32,656 nt of DNA from JBGSUE01 sp041753515 (GCA_041753515.1 JBGSUE010000027.1:1-32656), one strand, 5' to 3'. Shown: positions 22,557-31,054, counted from the stretch's first letter. The notes: a model not told the origin generated them from the sequence alone. Translations and numbers: made by a program.

Positions 22557-23005
22557 TGCTTTCGATTATCGCCGCGATCGGTAAAAATCGTGAATTAGGA
22601 AGAGACAACAAACTTCTCTGGCACATTTCGGGAGATTTGCCGCGTTTCAAACAACTAACCACGGGGCATCCCGTCATCATGGGAAGAAAAACGTTTGAAT
22701 CTATCGGAAAACCTCTCCCCGGCAGAACGAATATTGTCATTTCTTCACATGGATTATCACCGCGGGAGGCACTGCATAAAGCTCGAGTGTCCGAAGGATC
22801 TGATGAAATATTCGTGATCGGTGGCGGAAAAATATATAAAGAATTTATTGATATGACAGACCGGTTGTATTTAACTGTTGTTGATCAAACGGCAGAAGCA
22901 GACACTTTTTTTCCTGATTATTCTGCATTTTCTAGAATCGTTTCACAAGAGCAACGAAAACAGGGCGAATTACGGTTCTCCTATCTTATTCTGGAGCGAG
23001 AATAG
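22556..23005 (+). CDS. dfrA: Dihydrofolate reductase
   Basis: Reduces dihydrofolate, the ThyA by-product, to tetrahydrofolate with NADPH. IIAAIGKNRELGRDNKLLWH (4-23), the Trp22 region followed by SGDLPRFKQLT (substrate-binding acidic Asp27 region), VIMGRKTFESIG (40-51) and the glycine-rich FVIGGGKIY are all in place. 149 residues is slightly short of 159 in E. coli, with a loop trimmed near the middle. Start codon overlaps the thyA stop by 1 bp. Its 3' end overlaps the convergent glycosyltransferase gene by 36 bp. Confidence 0.95.
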   Translation: MLSIIAAIGKNRELGRDNKLLWHISGDLPRFKQLTTGHPVIMGRKTFESIGKPLPGRTNIVISSHGLSPREALHKARVSEGSDEIFVIGGGKIYKEFIDMTDRLYLTVVDQTAEADTFFPDYSAFSRIVSQEQRKQGELRFSYLILERE

Positions 23006-24286
23006 GTTGAGTGATTCTTTTTCATCAATGGTAATCTTGTGAATGAGTGTTGCGGAATTAGGTAGTTTTTCCATCGGTACAGATGAACGAGTTATATAAT
23101 AGAGGGGTAATGCATCCGAATTGATTGACGGGTGATAGATGAAGGTAAAAAACCTGTTGCTGTTGTAGTATTTTGCAATAAAGTAATCCGTCGGATTGCC
23201 GGGACGGTCCGGGAAAATAAGTACTGACGGATCGGGAAGCGTTGCAGTGATAAATGTATCCATTTCGCGATACACATAACCACTGGTCCATGAATATGCA
23301 TACTCCCGTTCACTACCGAAAGGAAAGAATCCGAACAAAGTTTTCGGAAACAGGGTAAAATACAGCCCCCATACAACTGTCAAGACAACGAACGGAAGCG
23401 GGATATGTTTGACGGTTAAGAGTGGAATACTTGCATATACATAGTAGCGAGCTGACATGATTTTGTTGATGCTCACAGGAACGAGAGTCAGTATGCCGGA
23501 ACGGTATTTAGAGATTGTTTGAGTTGTATATATGAACCAAATAGCTACTGGGCCCAGATACAGGAGCATGGATACGGCTACATGCTTGATGTTATAAAAC
23601 CACTGAGAAAATAGCAATGTGAAAATTTTTCTTGTCGTCATAGTAAAGACGCCCGGATCGGAGATAACTGCATGAATATCCTTTTGCATAATTAATGGAA
23701 GAGTGAAGAGTAAAGCAACAGAACAGGACAAAAATATCGGCAGGAAATTTTTGAATGTCAAAATGCTCAGAAGTATGGGTATGAGCATGGTCGTTTTCGT
23801 CCAAAGACCTGCTGAATATACCAGTCCCAGAAGTACGGGAATTACAGATTTTTTATGTTTTCCGTATGAGTCAGTCAGAAAAAATACGAGAAGAGTTTCC
23901 AAAATCACAAAGCTTTCCTGAAGGGCAAGCGTCTGGAAATGGATAAAGAGAGGTGCAAAAGTGAATACAGCAAGATGCATCAGTGATTTTTTCGTATACA
24001 TACTTACGACAAAATAAGATGCAATTGCAAGAAGGATGGAAACGATCTTGGACGCCTGGAAAGGTTGTCCGGTAAGCTGCGAGACAAAACCATACACCCA
24101 GTACACAAGCGGCTGTTTGCCGTGCGAGTGGAGTGATGCCCACCGGCTGTCCTTCTGATATACCATAACCTGTCCCTGCCGTATGTATGTTGCCTCATCG
24201 GTAAATATGGGAAAATGGACCAGATGCCAGAGACGCAGGAAGATGAAAACACTAAATAGTCCCCAGTATCTCATAGATATCACCAA
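22970..24286 (-). CDS. Multi-pass membrane glycosyltransferase (ArnT/PMT-like)
   Basis: 438 residues with about 9-10 predicted membrane helices and a soluble C-terminal part (about 330-438). The first extracytoplasmic loop has FPIFTDEATYIRQGQ (26-40), where the Asp-Glu pair is typical of GT-C/GT39-type enzymes that use polyprenyl-phosphate sugars, and HGKQPLVYW follows (54-62), matching the K/R-x-P motif. Such proteins glycosylate lipids, proteins or wall polymers on the outer face of the membrane. The acceptor is unknown. It starts 35 bp inside the end of folC (ATG 24286; ATG 24274 is also possible), so it is coupled to folC. Its end overlaps dfrA. Confidence 0.72.
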   Translation of the reverse strand: MVISMRYWGLFSVFIFLRLWHLVHFPIFTDEATYIRQGQVMVYQKDSRWASLHSHGKQPLVYWVYGFVSQLTGQPFQASKIVSILLAIASYFVVSMYTKKSLMHLAVFTFAPLFIHFQTLALQESFVILETLLVFFLTDSYGKHKKSVIPVLLGLVYSAGLWTKTTMLIPILLSILTFKNFLPIFLSCSVALLFTLPLIMQKDIHAVISDPGVFTMTTRKIFTLLFSQWFYNIKHVAVSMLLYLGPVAIWFIYTTQTISKYRSGILTLVPVSINKIMSARYYVYASIPLLTVKHIPLPFVVLTVVWGLYFTLFPKTLFGFFPFGSEREYAYSWTSGYVYREMDTFITATLPDPSVLIFPDRPGNPTDYFIAKYYNSNRFFTFIYHPSINSDALPLYYITRSSVPMEKLPNSATLIHKITIDEKESLNLFSLQNKIGEP

Positions 24287-25457
24287 CCAAATATAAGGAA
24301 CCTGTGATCAGAATATCGGGAGTAGTTTTCAGAAATGATACAGTATCTGAAATGAGTGTAACCGGTTTTGTCGAATCAACGGAGCATATAATTTCTTTAA
24401 GAATATCAGGTGCAATCATTGGGTTAGGACCCCAATCAGTTGTTTTGTTTACTGTTGCCAGATACCAGTGCCGTACATGCGGTTTGAGTGCGCGTACCAT
24501 TGCGGCTGCATTCTTGTCTTTTTTTACTGCAATCAGGGTATTGAATTTTTTATCCGGATAATAGTCATGAAGTGCATTTGACAGCGCTCGTATTTTCATC
24601 GGATTATGCGCTCCGTCAATGAGTATGTTTTGAACGGATGCAAGTCTGCCGGGAATCGATATTTGTGATAATGCCTGACGGATGTGGTGTTCTTTCACGC
24701 TCAGACCACAGACACTCACAGCCTTGATGGCACAGGCTGCATTCACTTTTTGATGTTGACCCTGAAGTGATATCCTGATATCAGGAAGAAAAAAATCGCT
24801 ACCGTACAGATACAGTTTTGTATTTTTTCTCTTACAATGGCTCATAAGCATGTTTCGGATGGAAAGTTGTGTAACTGCTGAGACTGCGACACTGTTTTCT
24901 TTTATAATTTCCTTTTTATCAGCCGCGATCTTCATGGTTGTATTACCCAGAATCTGCATGTGGTCTAGGCCTACGTTGGTAAGAACCGAAACGAGAGGCG
25001 GTGGAATGATGTTTGTGGCATCTAGTCTGCCACCTAGTCCCACTTCGATAACCGCAATATCCACTTTTTTTTGGACGAAATACATAAACATCATGGCGAT
25101 GACTATTTCGTAATATGTGGGATGTATTTTTACTATGACCGGTTTGATTGTTTCAAGAATCGTTACGAAATCAAATTCAGTGATCATTTTTCTATTCATG
25201 AGAAATCGTTCACGAACACTGACAAGATGCGGTGACGTATGAAGGCCTACTCTATACCCGGCTTCCTCCAGAATTGCGGCAATCATGTGGGCAGTCGACC
25301 CCTTGCCGGCTGTGCCGCCAATATGGATACACGGCAATTTTCTTTCGGGATTACCCAAGAGAGTCATCATTTGCCGCATGCGTTCGAGAGTATAAAATCC
25401 TCCCGGTTGTGCAAATTGTTCCAGATACGTTATGGCCGATTGAAATGATGTACTCAC
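24252..25457 (-). CDS. folC: Folylpolyglutamate synthase / Mur-ligase family
   Basis: Adds glutamates to folates (in some bacteria also makes dihydrofolate). HIGGTAGKGSTAHMI (45-59) is the ATP P-loop of this ligase family, followed by GLHTSPHLVSVRERF (74-88, about) for the folate site, and EVGLGGRLDATN and LIDGAHNP further on. 401 residues is a little shorter than the usual 420-440. The start is GTG at 25457: TATAAT on the minus strand (25470-25465) ends 7 nt before it, so it appears to be leaderless. It belongs to the folate theme but faces away from fau-thyA-dfrA. Dihydrofolate synthase activity cannot be judged here. Confidence 0.9.
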   Translation of the reverse strand: MSTSFQSAITYLEQFAQPGGFYTLERMRQMMTLLGNPERKLPCIHIGGTAGKGSTAHMIAAILEEAGYRVGLHTSPHLVSVRERFLMNRKMITEFDFVTILETIKPVIVKIHPTYYEIVIAMMFMYFVQKKVDIAVIEVGLGGRLDATNIIPPPLVSVLTNVGLDHMQILGNTTMKIAADKKEIIKENSVAVSAVTQLSIRNMLMSHCKRKNTKLYLYGSDFFLPDIRISLQGQHQKVNAACAIKAVSVCGLSVKEHHIRQALSQISIPGRLASVQNILIDGAHNPMKIRALSNALHDYYPDKKFNTLIAVKKDKNAAAMVRALKPHVRHWYLATVNKTTDWGPNPMIAPDILKEIICSVDSTKPVTLISDTVSFLKTTPDILITGSLYLVGDIYEILGTI

Positions 25458-25464
25458 GTGAGGT

Positions 25465-25472
25465 ATTATACT
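25465..25472. promoter_or_regulatory. Overlapping divergent -10 boxes of folC and the SAM hydrolase-like gene
   Basis: Minus-strand TATAAT (25470-25465) lies 7 nt before the folC GTG, and plus-strand TATACT (25467-25472) lies 4 nt before ATG 25477. The two boxes share 4 bp, so both polymerases could not open the DNA at once. No good -35 was found for either. Confidence 0.55.
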
Positions 25473-25476
25473 CTAT

Positions 25477-26262
25477 ATGGCACACGTATTTGTACATCTT
25501 ATAGCTGACTACGGATCAGGCGATCCGGCTTTTTGTGAAGTGATCCAGAAGTTTAAAAGTCTTCGTCCGGATTTTGAAATTTCACCCGTTGCCGTTCCAA
25601 AATTTTCATCACTTGCTACCGGTTTATGGATATACCAGCTTTCACAGGTACATAATTTTCCCGGATTGAGTATATTTTCTAATACCGCGCCACGAATAGG
25701 CATTGCAAAGGATGATGCCAAAACGTATAAAGGATTGTATGGTCATCTTGCGTATGCGAAGCTGAAAAATGGAGTGCCGGTCATAGCTGTTCATATGGGG
25801 TATACATTTTCATTCATCAAGGATCAGATCAGTGAATTTTGCCTTCTGAATGTTCCCAATGCCGGTTCACAGTTTCGGAGCCGTGATTTTTATCCGGACG
25901 GCGTCGTACAGGTATTGGAAGGAAATTCTGAGGTAATCGGTGAAAAAATTCCTCTTTCCTCAATTCCCGATGTCCCTGCCAGCCGAATTGGTTTTATCGA
26001 TGGGTACGGGAATCTGAAGACGACTAACCGTGTCAGTTCACTACAACAGAAACCAGGTTCACGTATCAGAATCCGTATGAACAACAATATTCACGAAGCG
26101 ATTGTCGGTGATGAAACATATCATATCCAGGACGGTCAGCTTTCCTATGCGCCGGGTTCAACCGGCGGTGATGACCGGTTTATGGAGATTTGGGTAAAGG
26201 GGGATTCTGCAGCCCGTGCGTTCGGCAATCCGCATGTGGAGACAGAATTTTATATTGTATGA
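25477..26262 (+). CDS. SAM hydroxide adenosyltransferase / fluorinase-fold protein (DUF62-like)
   Basis: 261 residues. The N-terminal LIADYGSGDPAF (8-19) corresponds to the T-D-F/Y-G-x-x-D-P motif, GSQFRSRDFYPDG (130-142, about) to the S-x-F-x-x-R-D segment, and IDGYGNLKTTN to the C-terminal D-x-F-G-N-L motif of this fold. Family members hydrolyse SAM to adenosine and methionine, or halogenate it. The usual V-D-P-G-V-G segment is replaced by SNTAPRIGI, so the active site is diverged and the product is uncertain. It overlaps the aminotransferase start by 4 bp. Adenosine release fits the adenosine genes elsewhere in the window. Confidence 0.75.
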   Translation: MAHVFVHLIADYGSGDPAFCEVIQKFKSLRPDFEISPVAVPKFSSLATGLWIYQLSQVHNFPGLSIFSNTAPRIGIAKDDAKTYKGLYGHLAYAKLKNGVPVIAVHMGYTFSFIKDQISEFCLLNVPNAGSQFRSRDFYPDGVVQVLEGNSEVIGEKIPLSSIPDVPASRIGFIDGYGNLKTTNRVSSLQQKPGSRIRIRMNNNIHEAIVGDETYHIQDGQLSYAPGSTGGDDRFMEIWVKGDSAARAFGNPHVETEFYIV

Positions 26263-27455
26263 ACGTATCTCAACGATTCTTGTCAGTACCCTCATCTCCT
26301 ATCAGGAAGCTTGTGCCGTATGCAGTTGCTGCCAAAAAAAGCGGTGTCCATGTCTACCATCTGAATATCGGGGACCCGGATATCAAAACACCGGAGACCA
26401 TGATGAACGTACTGACAACCTGGAATGATAATCCTATCAGGTACTCTCAGAGCCAGGGAGAACCGGAATTCATCAGTGCTGTAGCCTTGTATTATCAGAA
26501 ACTCGGATACAATTTTATTGAAGAGTCAGATATCCAGATTACAAGCGGTGGATCTGAGGCTATTTCCATGGCCATGTTTGCCGTTGCCAATCCCGGGGAT
26601 GAAATTCTGTCGTTTGAACCTCTCTATACGAATTACAATTCCTATGCCGCTATAAACGGTATTACCATCAAGGCTGTTCCAACAAGTATTGCTGATGGAT
26701 TTCATATACCGGATATACAAACGATAGAATCGTATATAACCCGCAAGACAAAGGCGATTCTTTACTGCAATCCGAATAATCCCACGGGTACTGTCTACAG
26801 CCAAAAAGAAGTTGAGATGCTTGTTGACATTGCAAAGAAGCACAATGTGTTTATCATGTCCGATGAAGTATATCGGGAATATGCATATGACGGGAAAAAA
26901 CAAATATCGTTATTCAGCTATATGGAATCAATTTCTGACAGGGCAATCGTGTTGGACAGTATGTCCAAGCGGTATTCCCTGTGCGGTGCTCGCCTCGGCA
27001 TGCTTGTGTCTAAAAATCGCGAGGTGATGGAAGGAGTGTTGCGGATTGCACAGGGCAGATTGTCCGCCGGATTTATCGACCAGAAAATAGCTTCAAAATT
27101 GACAGAAGTCCCACAAACGTATATCGATGACGTACAGAAAGAATATACAAAACGGCGAGATATCCTGTATGAAGGCCTGAAGAAAATTCCGGGTGTTATC
27201 ATACCCAAACCAGAAGGGGCCTTCTATACCATTGTCGGACTTCCTGTTGAAAACGCCGAGAAATTTGCAACGTGGCTTCTGACGGATTTCCGGCTGAACA
27301 ATGAAACAGTCATGCTCGCTCCGGCGGAGGGATTTTATGCCAGCCCCGGAAAGGGAAAAAATGAAGTCCGCCTAGCCTATGTCCTCAACACCAATTCCCT
27401 CAAGCGATGTATCGATATTCTCGCAAAAGCCCTGAAAGCGTATCCTCACACATGA
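26259..27455 (+). CDS. Class I/II PLP-dependent aminotransferase (aspartate aminotransferase-like)
   Basis: 398 residues of fold type I. YHLNIGDPDIKTPE (33-46), TSGGSEAIS (95-103), NPNNPTG (171-177), SDEVYREYAY (201-210), the PLP lysine in SMSKRYSLCGARLG (Lys237) and a C-terminal arginine segment for the carboxylate are in normal order. Probable substrates are aspartate/glutamate or aromatic amino acids with 2-oxoglutarate; the sequence alone does not separate these. The start at ATG 26259 overlaps the previous stop (ATGA); the frame is open 23 codons further up, but that is the SAM hydrolase-like gene. Followed by a HAD gene with the same 4-bp overlap. Confidence 0.9.
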   Translation: MNVSQRFLSVPSSPIRKLVPYAVAAKKSGVHVYHLNIGDPDIKTPETMMNVLTTWNDNPIRYSQSQGEPEFISAVALYYQKLGYNFIEESDIQITSGGSEAISMAMFAVANPGDEILSFEPLYTNYNSYAAINGITIKAVPTSIADGFHIPDIQTIESYITRKTKAILYCNPNNPTGTVYSQKEVEMLVDIAKKHNVFIMSDEVYREYAYDGKKQISLFSYMESISDRAIVLDSMSKRYSLCGARLGMLVSKNREVMEGVLRIAQGRLSAGFIDQKIASKLTEVPQTYIDDVQKEYTKRRDILYEGLKKIPGVIIPKPEGAFYTIVGLPVENAEKFATWLLTDFRLNNETVMLAPAEGFYASPGKGKNEVRLAYVLNTNSLKRCIDILAKALKAYPHT

Positions 27456-28165
27456 TGAAACTTGTACTTTTTGATATCGACGGTACACTTATCCGACCCT
27501 TACGCGTTACAGATGCGCTCCAGCGTTTTCCTTTTGCCATACAGAAGGTATTTGATATTCAAATAGCACAAATTACCGATACTTTCTGGAAAAGGTCTGG
27601 ATATAATGGAAATTGTGATCGGTATATCCTGTGGGATATGGTTAAGCATACTATAAATCGTGACTATTTTATTGATCACTTGGGAGACCTGGAAGAATGT
27701 TTTGTGGAATATCTGGATAGTCTAGATGACGGTAAACCGCTGTATGAAAAAATTCCGGATGCTTCATCGCTCGTTGATAAGGTCATAGCTTCAGACAGCC
27801 ATGTGTCCGGGGTATTGACGGGAAATCTTATGTATAGTGCTAACTGGAAGCTTCATCATGCAGGATACAATCGGTTTTCATTCGGAGTATATGGGCATGA
27901 AACAGATGAAAGGAATGATTTGGCAAAACTCGCGCTCTATAAGGCTGGTCTGTATTTTAATCCGGATATCCAAGCGAAAGACATAATTATCATAGGGGAT
28001 ACAGTACATGATATAGTGTGCGCACAAGCAATAGGGGCTCCTGTAGTAATTGTATCAACTGGTCATGGTGTATCTGAAAGTGAGATTAAATCACTGATGC
28101 CTGATCTATATTGTAATAGCCTGAATCATCCTGATGTGATTTCGTTTCTCGGTTTACGTACTTAA
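27452..28165 (+). CDS. HAD-superfamily hydrolase
   Basis: 237 residues. Motif I LVLFDIDGTL (nucleophile Asp at about residue 9), motif II VLTGNL, the Lys region before DIIIIGDTVHDIVCA (motif IV) and a helical cap between about 20 and 105 identify a Cof/phosphoglycolate phosphatase-like HAD protein. It would remove phosphate from a small metabolite; the cap is not specific enough to name one. The start overlaps the aminotransferase stop (ATGATG: 27452 or 27455), so SAM hydrolase-like, aminotransferase and HAD form a tightly coupled set. recR follows one base after the stop. Confidence 0.85.
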   Translation: MMKLVLFDIDGTLIRPLRVTDALQRFPFAIQKVFDIQIAQITDTFWKRSGYNGNCDRYILWDMVKHTINRDYFIDHLGDLEECFVEYLDSLDDGKPLYEKIPDASSLVDKVIASDSHVSGVLTGNLMYSANWKLHHAGYNRFSFGVYGHETDERNDLAKLALYKAGLYFNPDIQAKDIIIIGDTVHDIVCAQAIGAPVVIVSTGHGVSESEIKSLMPDLYCNSLNHPDVISFLGLRT

Positions 28166-28166
28166 T

Positions 28167-28778
28167 ATGCAGATTTTGCCCAAAGCCCTCACAAGAGTTA
28201 AAGAGTCGTTTGAGAAATTGCCCGGCATCGGGCCGAAAACGGCACAACGGTTGGCCTATTATCTGCTTCATGTTCCGCAATCCGATCTTGACCAGTTTGC
28301 GGATCGGCTCAAAGCATTAAAGACATCGACTGTATTGTGTTCCCTGTGCCGTAATGTGGCCGAGGCGGATCCGTGTGCAATTTGCTCCTCGCCGTCCCGT
28401 GATCACGGGGTTATCTGCGTCGTGGAACAGCCCACCGATGTACTATCCATTGAACGCACGGGTAAATTTTCCGGTGTCTACCATGTGCTTCATGGAGCAA
28501 TTGACCCCTTAAACAATATCGGTCCTGATGAAATTTATATACCTGATCTTCTTAAACGCCTAATGCTTAACACTCAACCCATAACTGAGGTCATTCTGGC
28601 AACAAATCCAACTATGGAAGGTGAAGCAACAGCATTGTATATTACCAAACAATTACGAATTACGAATTACGAATTACGAATTACAAGACTCGCCCATGGC
28701 TTGCCGGTCGGGGGTGATATCGAGTATGCTGATGACGTAACACTCTCAAGGGCATTGGAAGGAAGACGGCAGTATTAG
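28167..28778 (+). CDS. recR: Recombination protein RecR carrying an in-frame heptamer repeat
   Basis: DNA gap repair protein that works with RecO/RecF. The helix-hairpin-helix LPGIGPKTAQRLA (18-30), zinc cysteines Cys58/61/70/73, and the Toprim region VVEQPTDVLSIE (85-96) with LATNPTMEGEATALYI are normal. Between ALYITKQ and RLAHGLPVGGDIEYAD, residues 163-173 (LRITNYELRIT) are encoded by tandem AATTACG units, making the usual short linker about 3 residues longer. The frame is kept, so the protein is probably functional. 203 residues. It is not next to dnaX-ybaB, as it is in many bacteria. Confidence 0.94.
   Translation: MQILPKALTRVKESFEKLPGIGPKTAQRLAYYLLHVPQSDLDQFADRLKALKTSTVLCSLCRNVAEADPCAICSSPSRDHGVICVVEQPTDVLSIERTGKFSGVYHVLHGAIDPLNNIGPDEIYIPDLLKRLMLNTQPITEVILATNPTMEGEATALYITKQLRITNYELRITRLAHGLPVGGDIEYADDVTLSRALEGRRQY
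28651..28684 (+). repeat. AATTACG heptamer array inside recR
   Basis: Nearly five head-to-tail AATTACG units (34 bp) lie within the coding region. Because 7 nt times 3 is 21 nt, three units encode a 7-residue period (LRITNYE). The same unit is intergenic elsewhere in the window, so this is an insertion or expansion tolerated in a surface linker. Confidence 0.9.
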
Positions 28779-28779
28779 T

Positions 28780-29085
28780 ATGATAAACATATCTGACATT
28801 GAACAAAGGTTGAAAGAAATTCCGGATCCGGAGCTGGGGATTTCGGTATGGGAATTGGGGCTTATTTACGGTGTGGATATTGATCGGAAAAAGGCTGTTG
28901 TAACAATCCGGATGACGCTCACTTCCATCGGGTGTCCGCTGTTTGATCTTATTTCCAATCCAATAAAAGAAAAAGTTGGGGAGGTCAAAGGAGTAAAACG
29001 GGTGGATGTGGAGCTCACGTTTGAGCCTCCGTGGAGTCCTGATAAAATGAGTGAAGAGGCGAAGATGGAATTGGGGATGGTGTAA
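28780..29085 (+). CDS. DUF59 / MIP18 family protein (iron-sulfur assembly type)
   Basis: 101 residues. IPDPELGISVWELGLIYGVD (14-33) and the conserved Cys in MTLTSIGCPLFDLI (46-59) followed by VELTFEPPWSPDKMS (77-91) define the SufT/PaaD-like DUF59 domain, which is found in proteins that help Fe-S cluster maturation. The domain is the whole protein. It follows recR by 1 bp. No Suf or Isc genes are seen in the window, so its client is not known. Confidence 0.88.
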   Translation: MINISDIEQRLKEIPDPELGISVWELGLIYGVDIDRKKAVVTIRMTLTSIGCPLFDLISNPIKEKVGEVKGVKRVDVELTFEPPWSPDKMSEEAKMELGMV

Positions 29086-29087
29086 TC

Positions 29088-29173
29088 AATTATGAATTAC
29101 GAATTACGAATTATGAATTAAGAATATAATATTCTTTTTAAAATTCGTAATTCTTAATTGCTAATTCATAATT
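29088..29173. repeat. AATTACG/AATTATG heptamer repeat, inverted
   Basis: A left series of AATTATG/AATTACG units (29088-29120) and a right series of the reverse complement (about 29142-29173) surround AGAATATAATATTCT, a 15-bp palindrome (29121-29135) that contains a TATAAT. It separates the DUF59 gene from the next start by only 1 bp. Confidence 0.85.
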
Positions 29174-29174
29174 T

Positions 29175-29627
29175 ATGAGTAGTGTTGTGAGACAAATCAT
29201 CGGATCATTTGAGGACATCGGGGAGAAGATAGTTCAGGAAACGAAGAAGATTCCCTCTGATATGGTCGGGAAGGCGCTGGAAAGTGTCGGTGTGCCGTCC
29301 GGTAAATCCGGGCAGAAAAATCCGGTATATACTGGTACAGGTAAAGTGCAGGAATCCAGGTCTGACGGTCCAACTGATGCAGACAGGGCTGTTGCCAGAG
29401 CGGCGCTTGCCGAATTTGCCAAAAAACCTCATCAGAAAGAGCCAGGGGTATATGAAAGACAACAGAAAGAGAATGATGAGAAACAGAAGATGATGGAAGA
29501 TCAGCAAAAAGCGGCAGCCAAATCTGCTCTTCCCCATACAGGCGCTAAACAGGCACCCGGAGGGTTGTTCAAAAAGAAAAAAGCACCGCAGAATAAGGCA
29601 GAATTGAAACCAAAGGGGGCTGACTGA
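29175..29627 (+). CDS. Uncharacterised, mostly disordered protein
   Basis: 150 residues, no family recognised. The first about 40 residues (VVRQIIGSFEDIGEKIVQET...) look like one amphipathic helix. The rest is rich in Lys, Gln, Ala, Gly and Pro, with a predicted helix around residues 65-115 (ADRAVARAALAEFAKK, then EKQKMMEDQQKAAA) and a basic low-complexity end (GGLFKKKKAPQNKAE). No signal peptide or membrane segment. Stop and the cysS start overlap (TGATGA), so it is expressed with cysS. Short disordered proteins of this kind beside cysS occur in CPR; the function is not known. Confidence 0.6.
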   Translation: MSSVVRQIIGSFEDIGEKIVQETKKIPSDMVGKALESVGVPSGKSGQKNPVYTGTGKVQESRSDGPTDADRAVARAALAEFAKKPHQKEPGVYERQQKENDEKQKMMEDQQKAAAKSALPHTGAKQAPGGLFKKKKAPQNKAELKPKGAD

Positions 29628-31054
29628 TGAAAATATATAACACTCTATCCAGAAAGCTTGAGGAATTTATCCCTCTCAAAAAGGGTGTTGTGACGTTTTA
29701 TCACTGCGGGCCGACGGTATACTGGATCCAGCACATCGGCAATTTGCGGGGTATGACGATGGGAGATCTGGCAGTCAGAACACTTCGGTATTTCGGGTAT
29801 GAGGTGAAGCACGTCAGAAACTATACCGACGTGGGGCATCTGACGAGCGATTCGGATACTGGAGAAGACAAGATGGAGAAAGGTGCAAAGAGGGAAGGAT
29901 TGAGTCCTGAAGCTATTGCCCTCAAATATATTGTGCAGTTTGAAAAAGACACGAAAGCCCTCGGACTACTTGAGCCCACGTTTAAGCCACGGGCAACGGA
30001 ATATGTGGGGGAGATGATAGCTATGATCAGTGAACTTCTGGAAAAAGGTTTTGCCTATACCACGGAACTTGCCGTCTATTTCGATGTTTTAAAATTTGAT
30101 GCATATACCTGTCTGTCACGCCAAAATTTGAAAGATATGGCATCAGGTTCAGGAAAAGCGGATGTTTCTGACTCAAAAAAACGCAATCCCATGGATTTTG
30201 CCTTATGGTTTTATAAGAAGGGTGCTCATAAAAATGCCCTGCAAACGTGGCCAGGGCCACATGGTGAAGGAATTCCGGGGTGGCATATTGAGTGTTCGGC
30301 AATGAGCCGGAAACTTCTGGGAAAAACCATTGATATCCATATGGGAGGAGTGGAGCATATTCCCGTGCATCACACGAATGAGATTGCCCAGTCTGAGTGT
30401 GCCAACGGTGCATCGTTTGTCCGGTACTGGATGCATAATGAGCATCTGTTGGTAAACGGAAAAAAAATGGCCAAGTCCGAAGGTACCGGGATTTGCCTCG
30501 ACGATATCATAACACGGGGTTTTGAACCGACAACGCTCCGGTATTTCTATTTACAGGCACACTACCGCTCGAAACAGAATTTCACCTGGGAAGCGCTTGA
30601 TGCCTCAAAGTCCGCGTTAAAACAACTGCGTACACTTGTTTCTTCAGCACTTGCCGAGGGTCAGGGAACACGCACAATGCTTTCTCCGGAAAAACTGGAA
30701 AAAGTAGATGCGTACAGGATGCGTTTCAGGGAAGCGCTATCAAATGACTTTAATATACCTGCTGCTCTTGCGGTTTTATGGGAAATACTTAAATCTAATA
30801 TTCCACCAGGCGATAAAATTGAACTTGCGATGGATTTTGATGAGGTGCTGGGTATCGGTATTGGATCTGTTAATGCTAAATTTCAGGATTCGGCAGTACC
30901 TGATGATGTACAGATATTAATCCAGAAGCGTGATGATGCCCGAATGCTCAAAAACTATGATGAGGCAGATGTATACCGTATGGAGATAGAAAAGTTGGGA
31001 TATCTTATAGAAGATAGTTCAGCGGGTACCATCGTGAAAAAATCTGATCGTTAG
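29627..31054 (+). CDS. cysS: Cysteinyl-tRNA synthetase
   Basis: Class I synthetase for tRNA-Cys, 475 residues (usual about 460). The zinc Cys27 in FYHCGPTVY, the signature HIGN (36-39), GEGIPGWHIECSAMS (the second zinc Cys and His in WHIEC) and GVEHIPVHHTNEIAQSE are present. The KMSKS loop is KMAKSEG, a tolerated variant. The C-terminal helical DALR-like domain and a short anticodon region follow to residue 475. The start overlaps the preceding stop. It converges with the minus-strand gene at 31055 with no spacer. Confidence 0.96.
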   Translation: MKIYNTLSRKLEEFIPLKKGVVTFYHCGPTVYWIQHIGNLRGMTMGDLAVRTLRYFGYEVKHVRNYTDVGHLTSDSDTGEDKMEKGAKREGLSPEAIALKYIVQFEKDTKALGLLEPTFKPRATEYVGEMIAMISELLEKGFAYTTELAVYFDVLKFDAYTCLSRQNLKDMASGSGKADVSDSKKRNPMDFALWFYKKGAHKNALQTWPGPHGEGIPGWHIECSAMSRKLLGKTIDIHMGGVEHIPVHHTNEIAQSECANGASFVRYWMHNEHLLVNGKKMAKSEGTGICLDDIITRGFEPTTLRYFYLQAHYRSKQNFTWEALDASKSALKQLRTLVSSALAEGQGTRTMLSPEKLEKVDAYRMRFREALSNDFNIPAALAVLWEILKSNIPPGDKIELAMDFDEVLGIGIGSVNAKFQDSAVPDDVQILIQKRDDARMLKNYDEADVYRMEIEKLGYLIEDSSAGTIVKKSDR

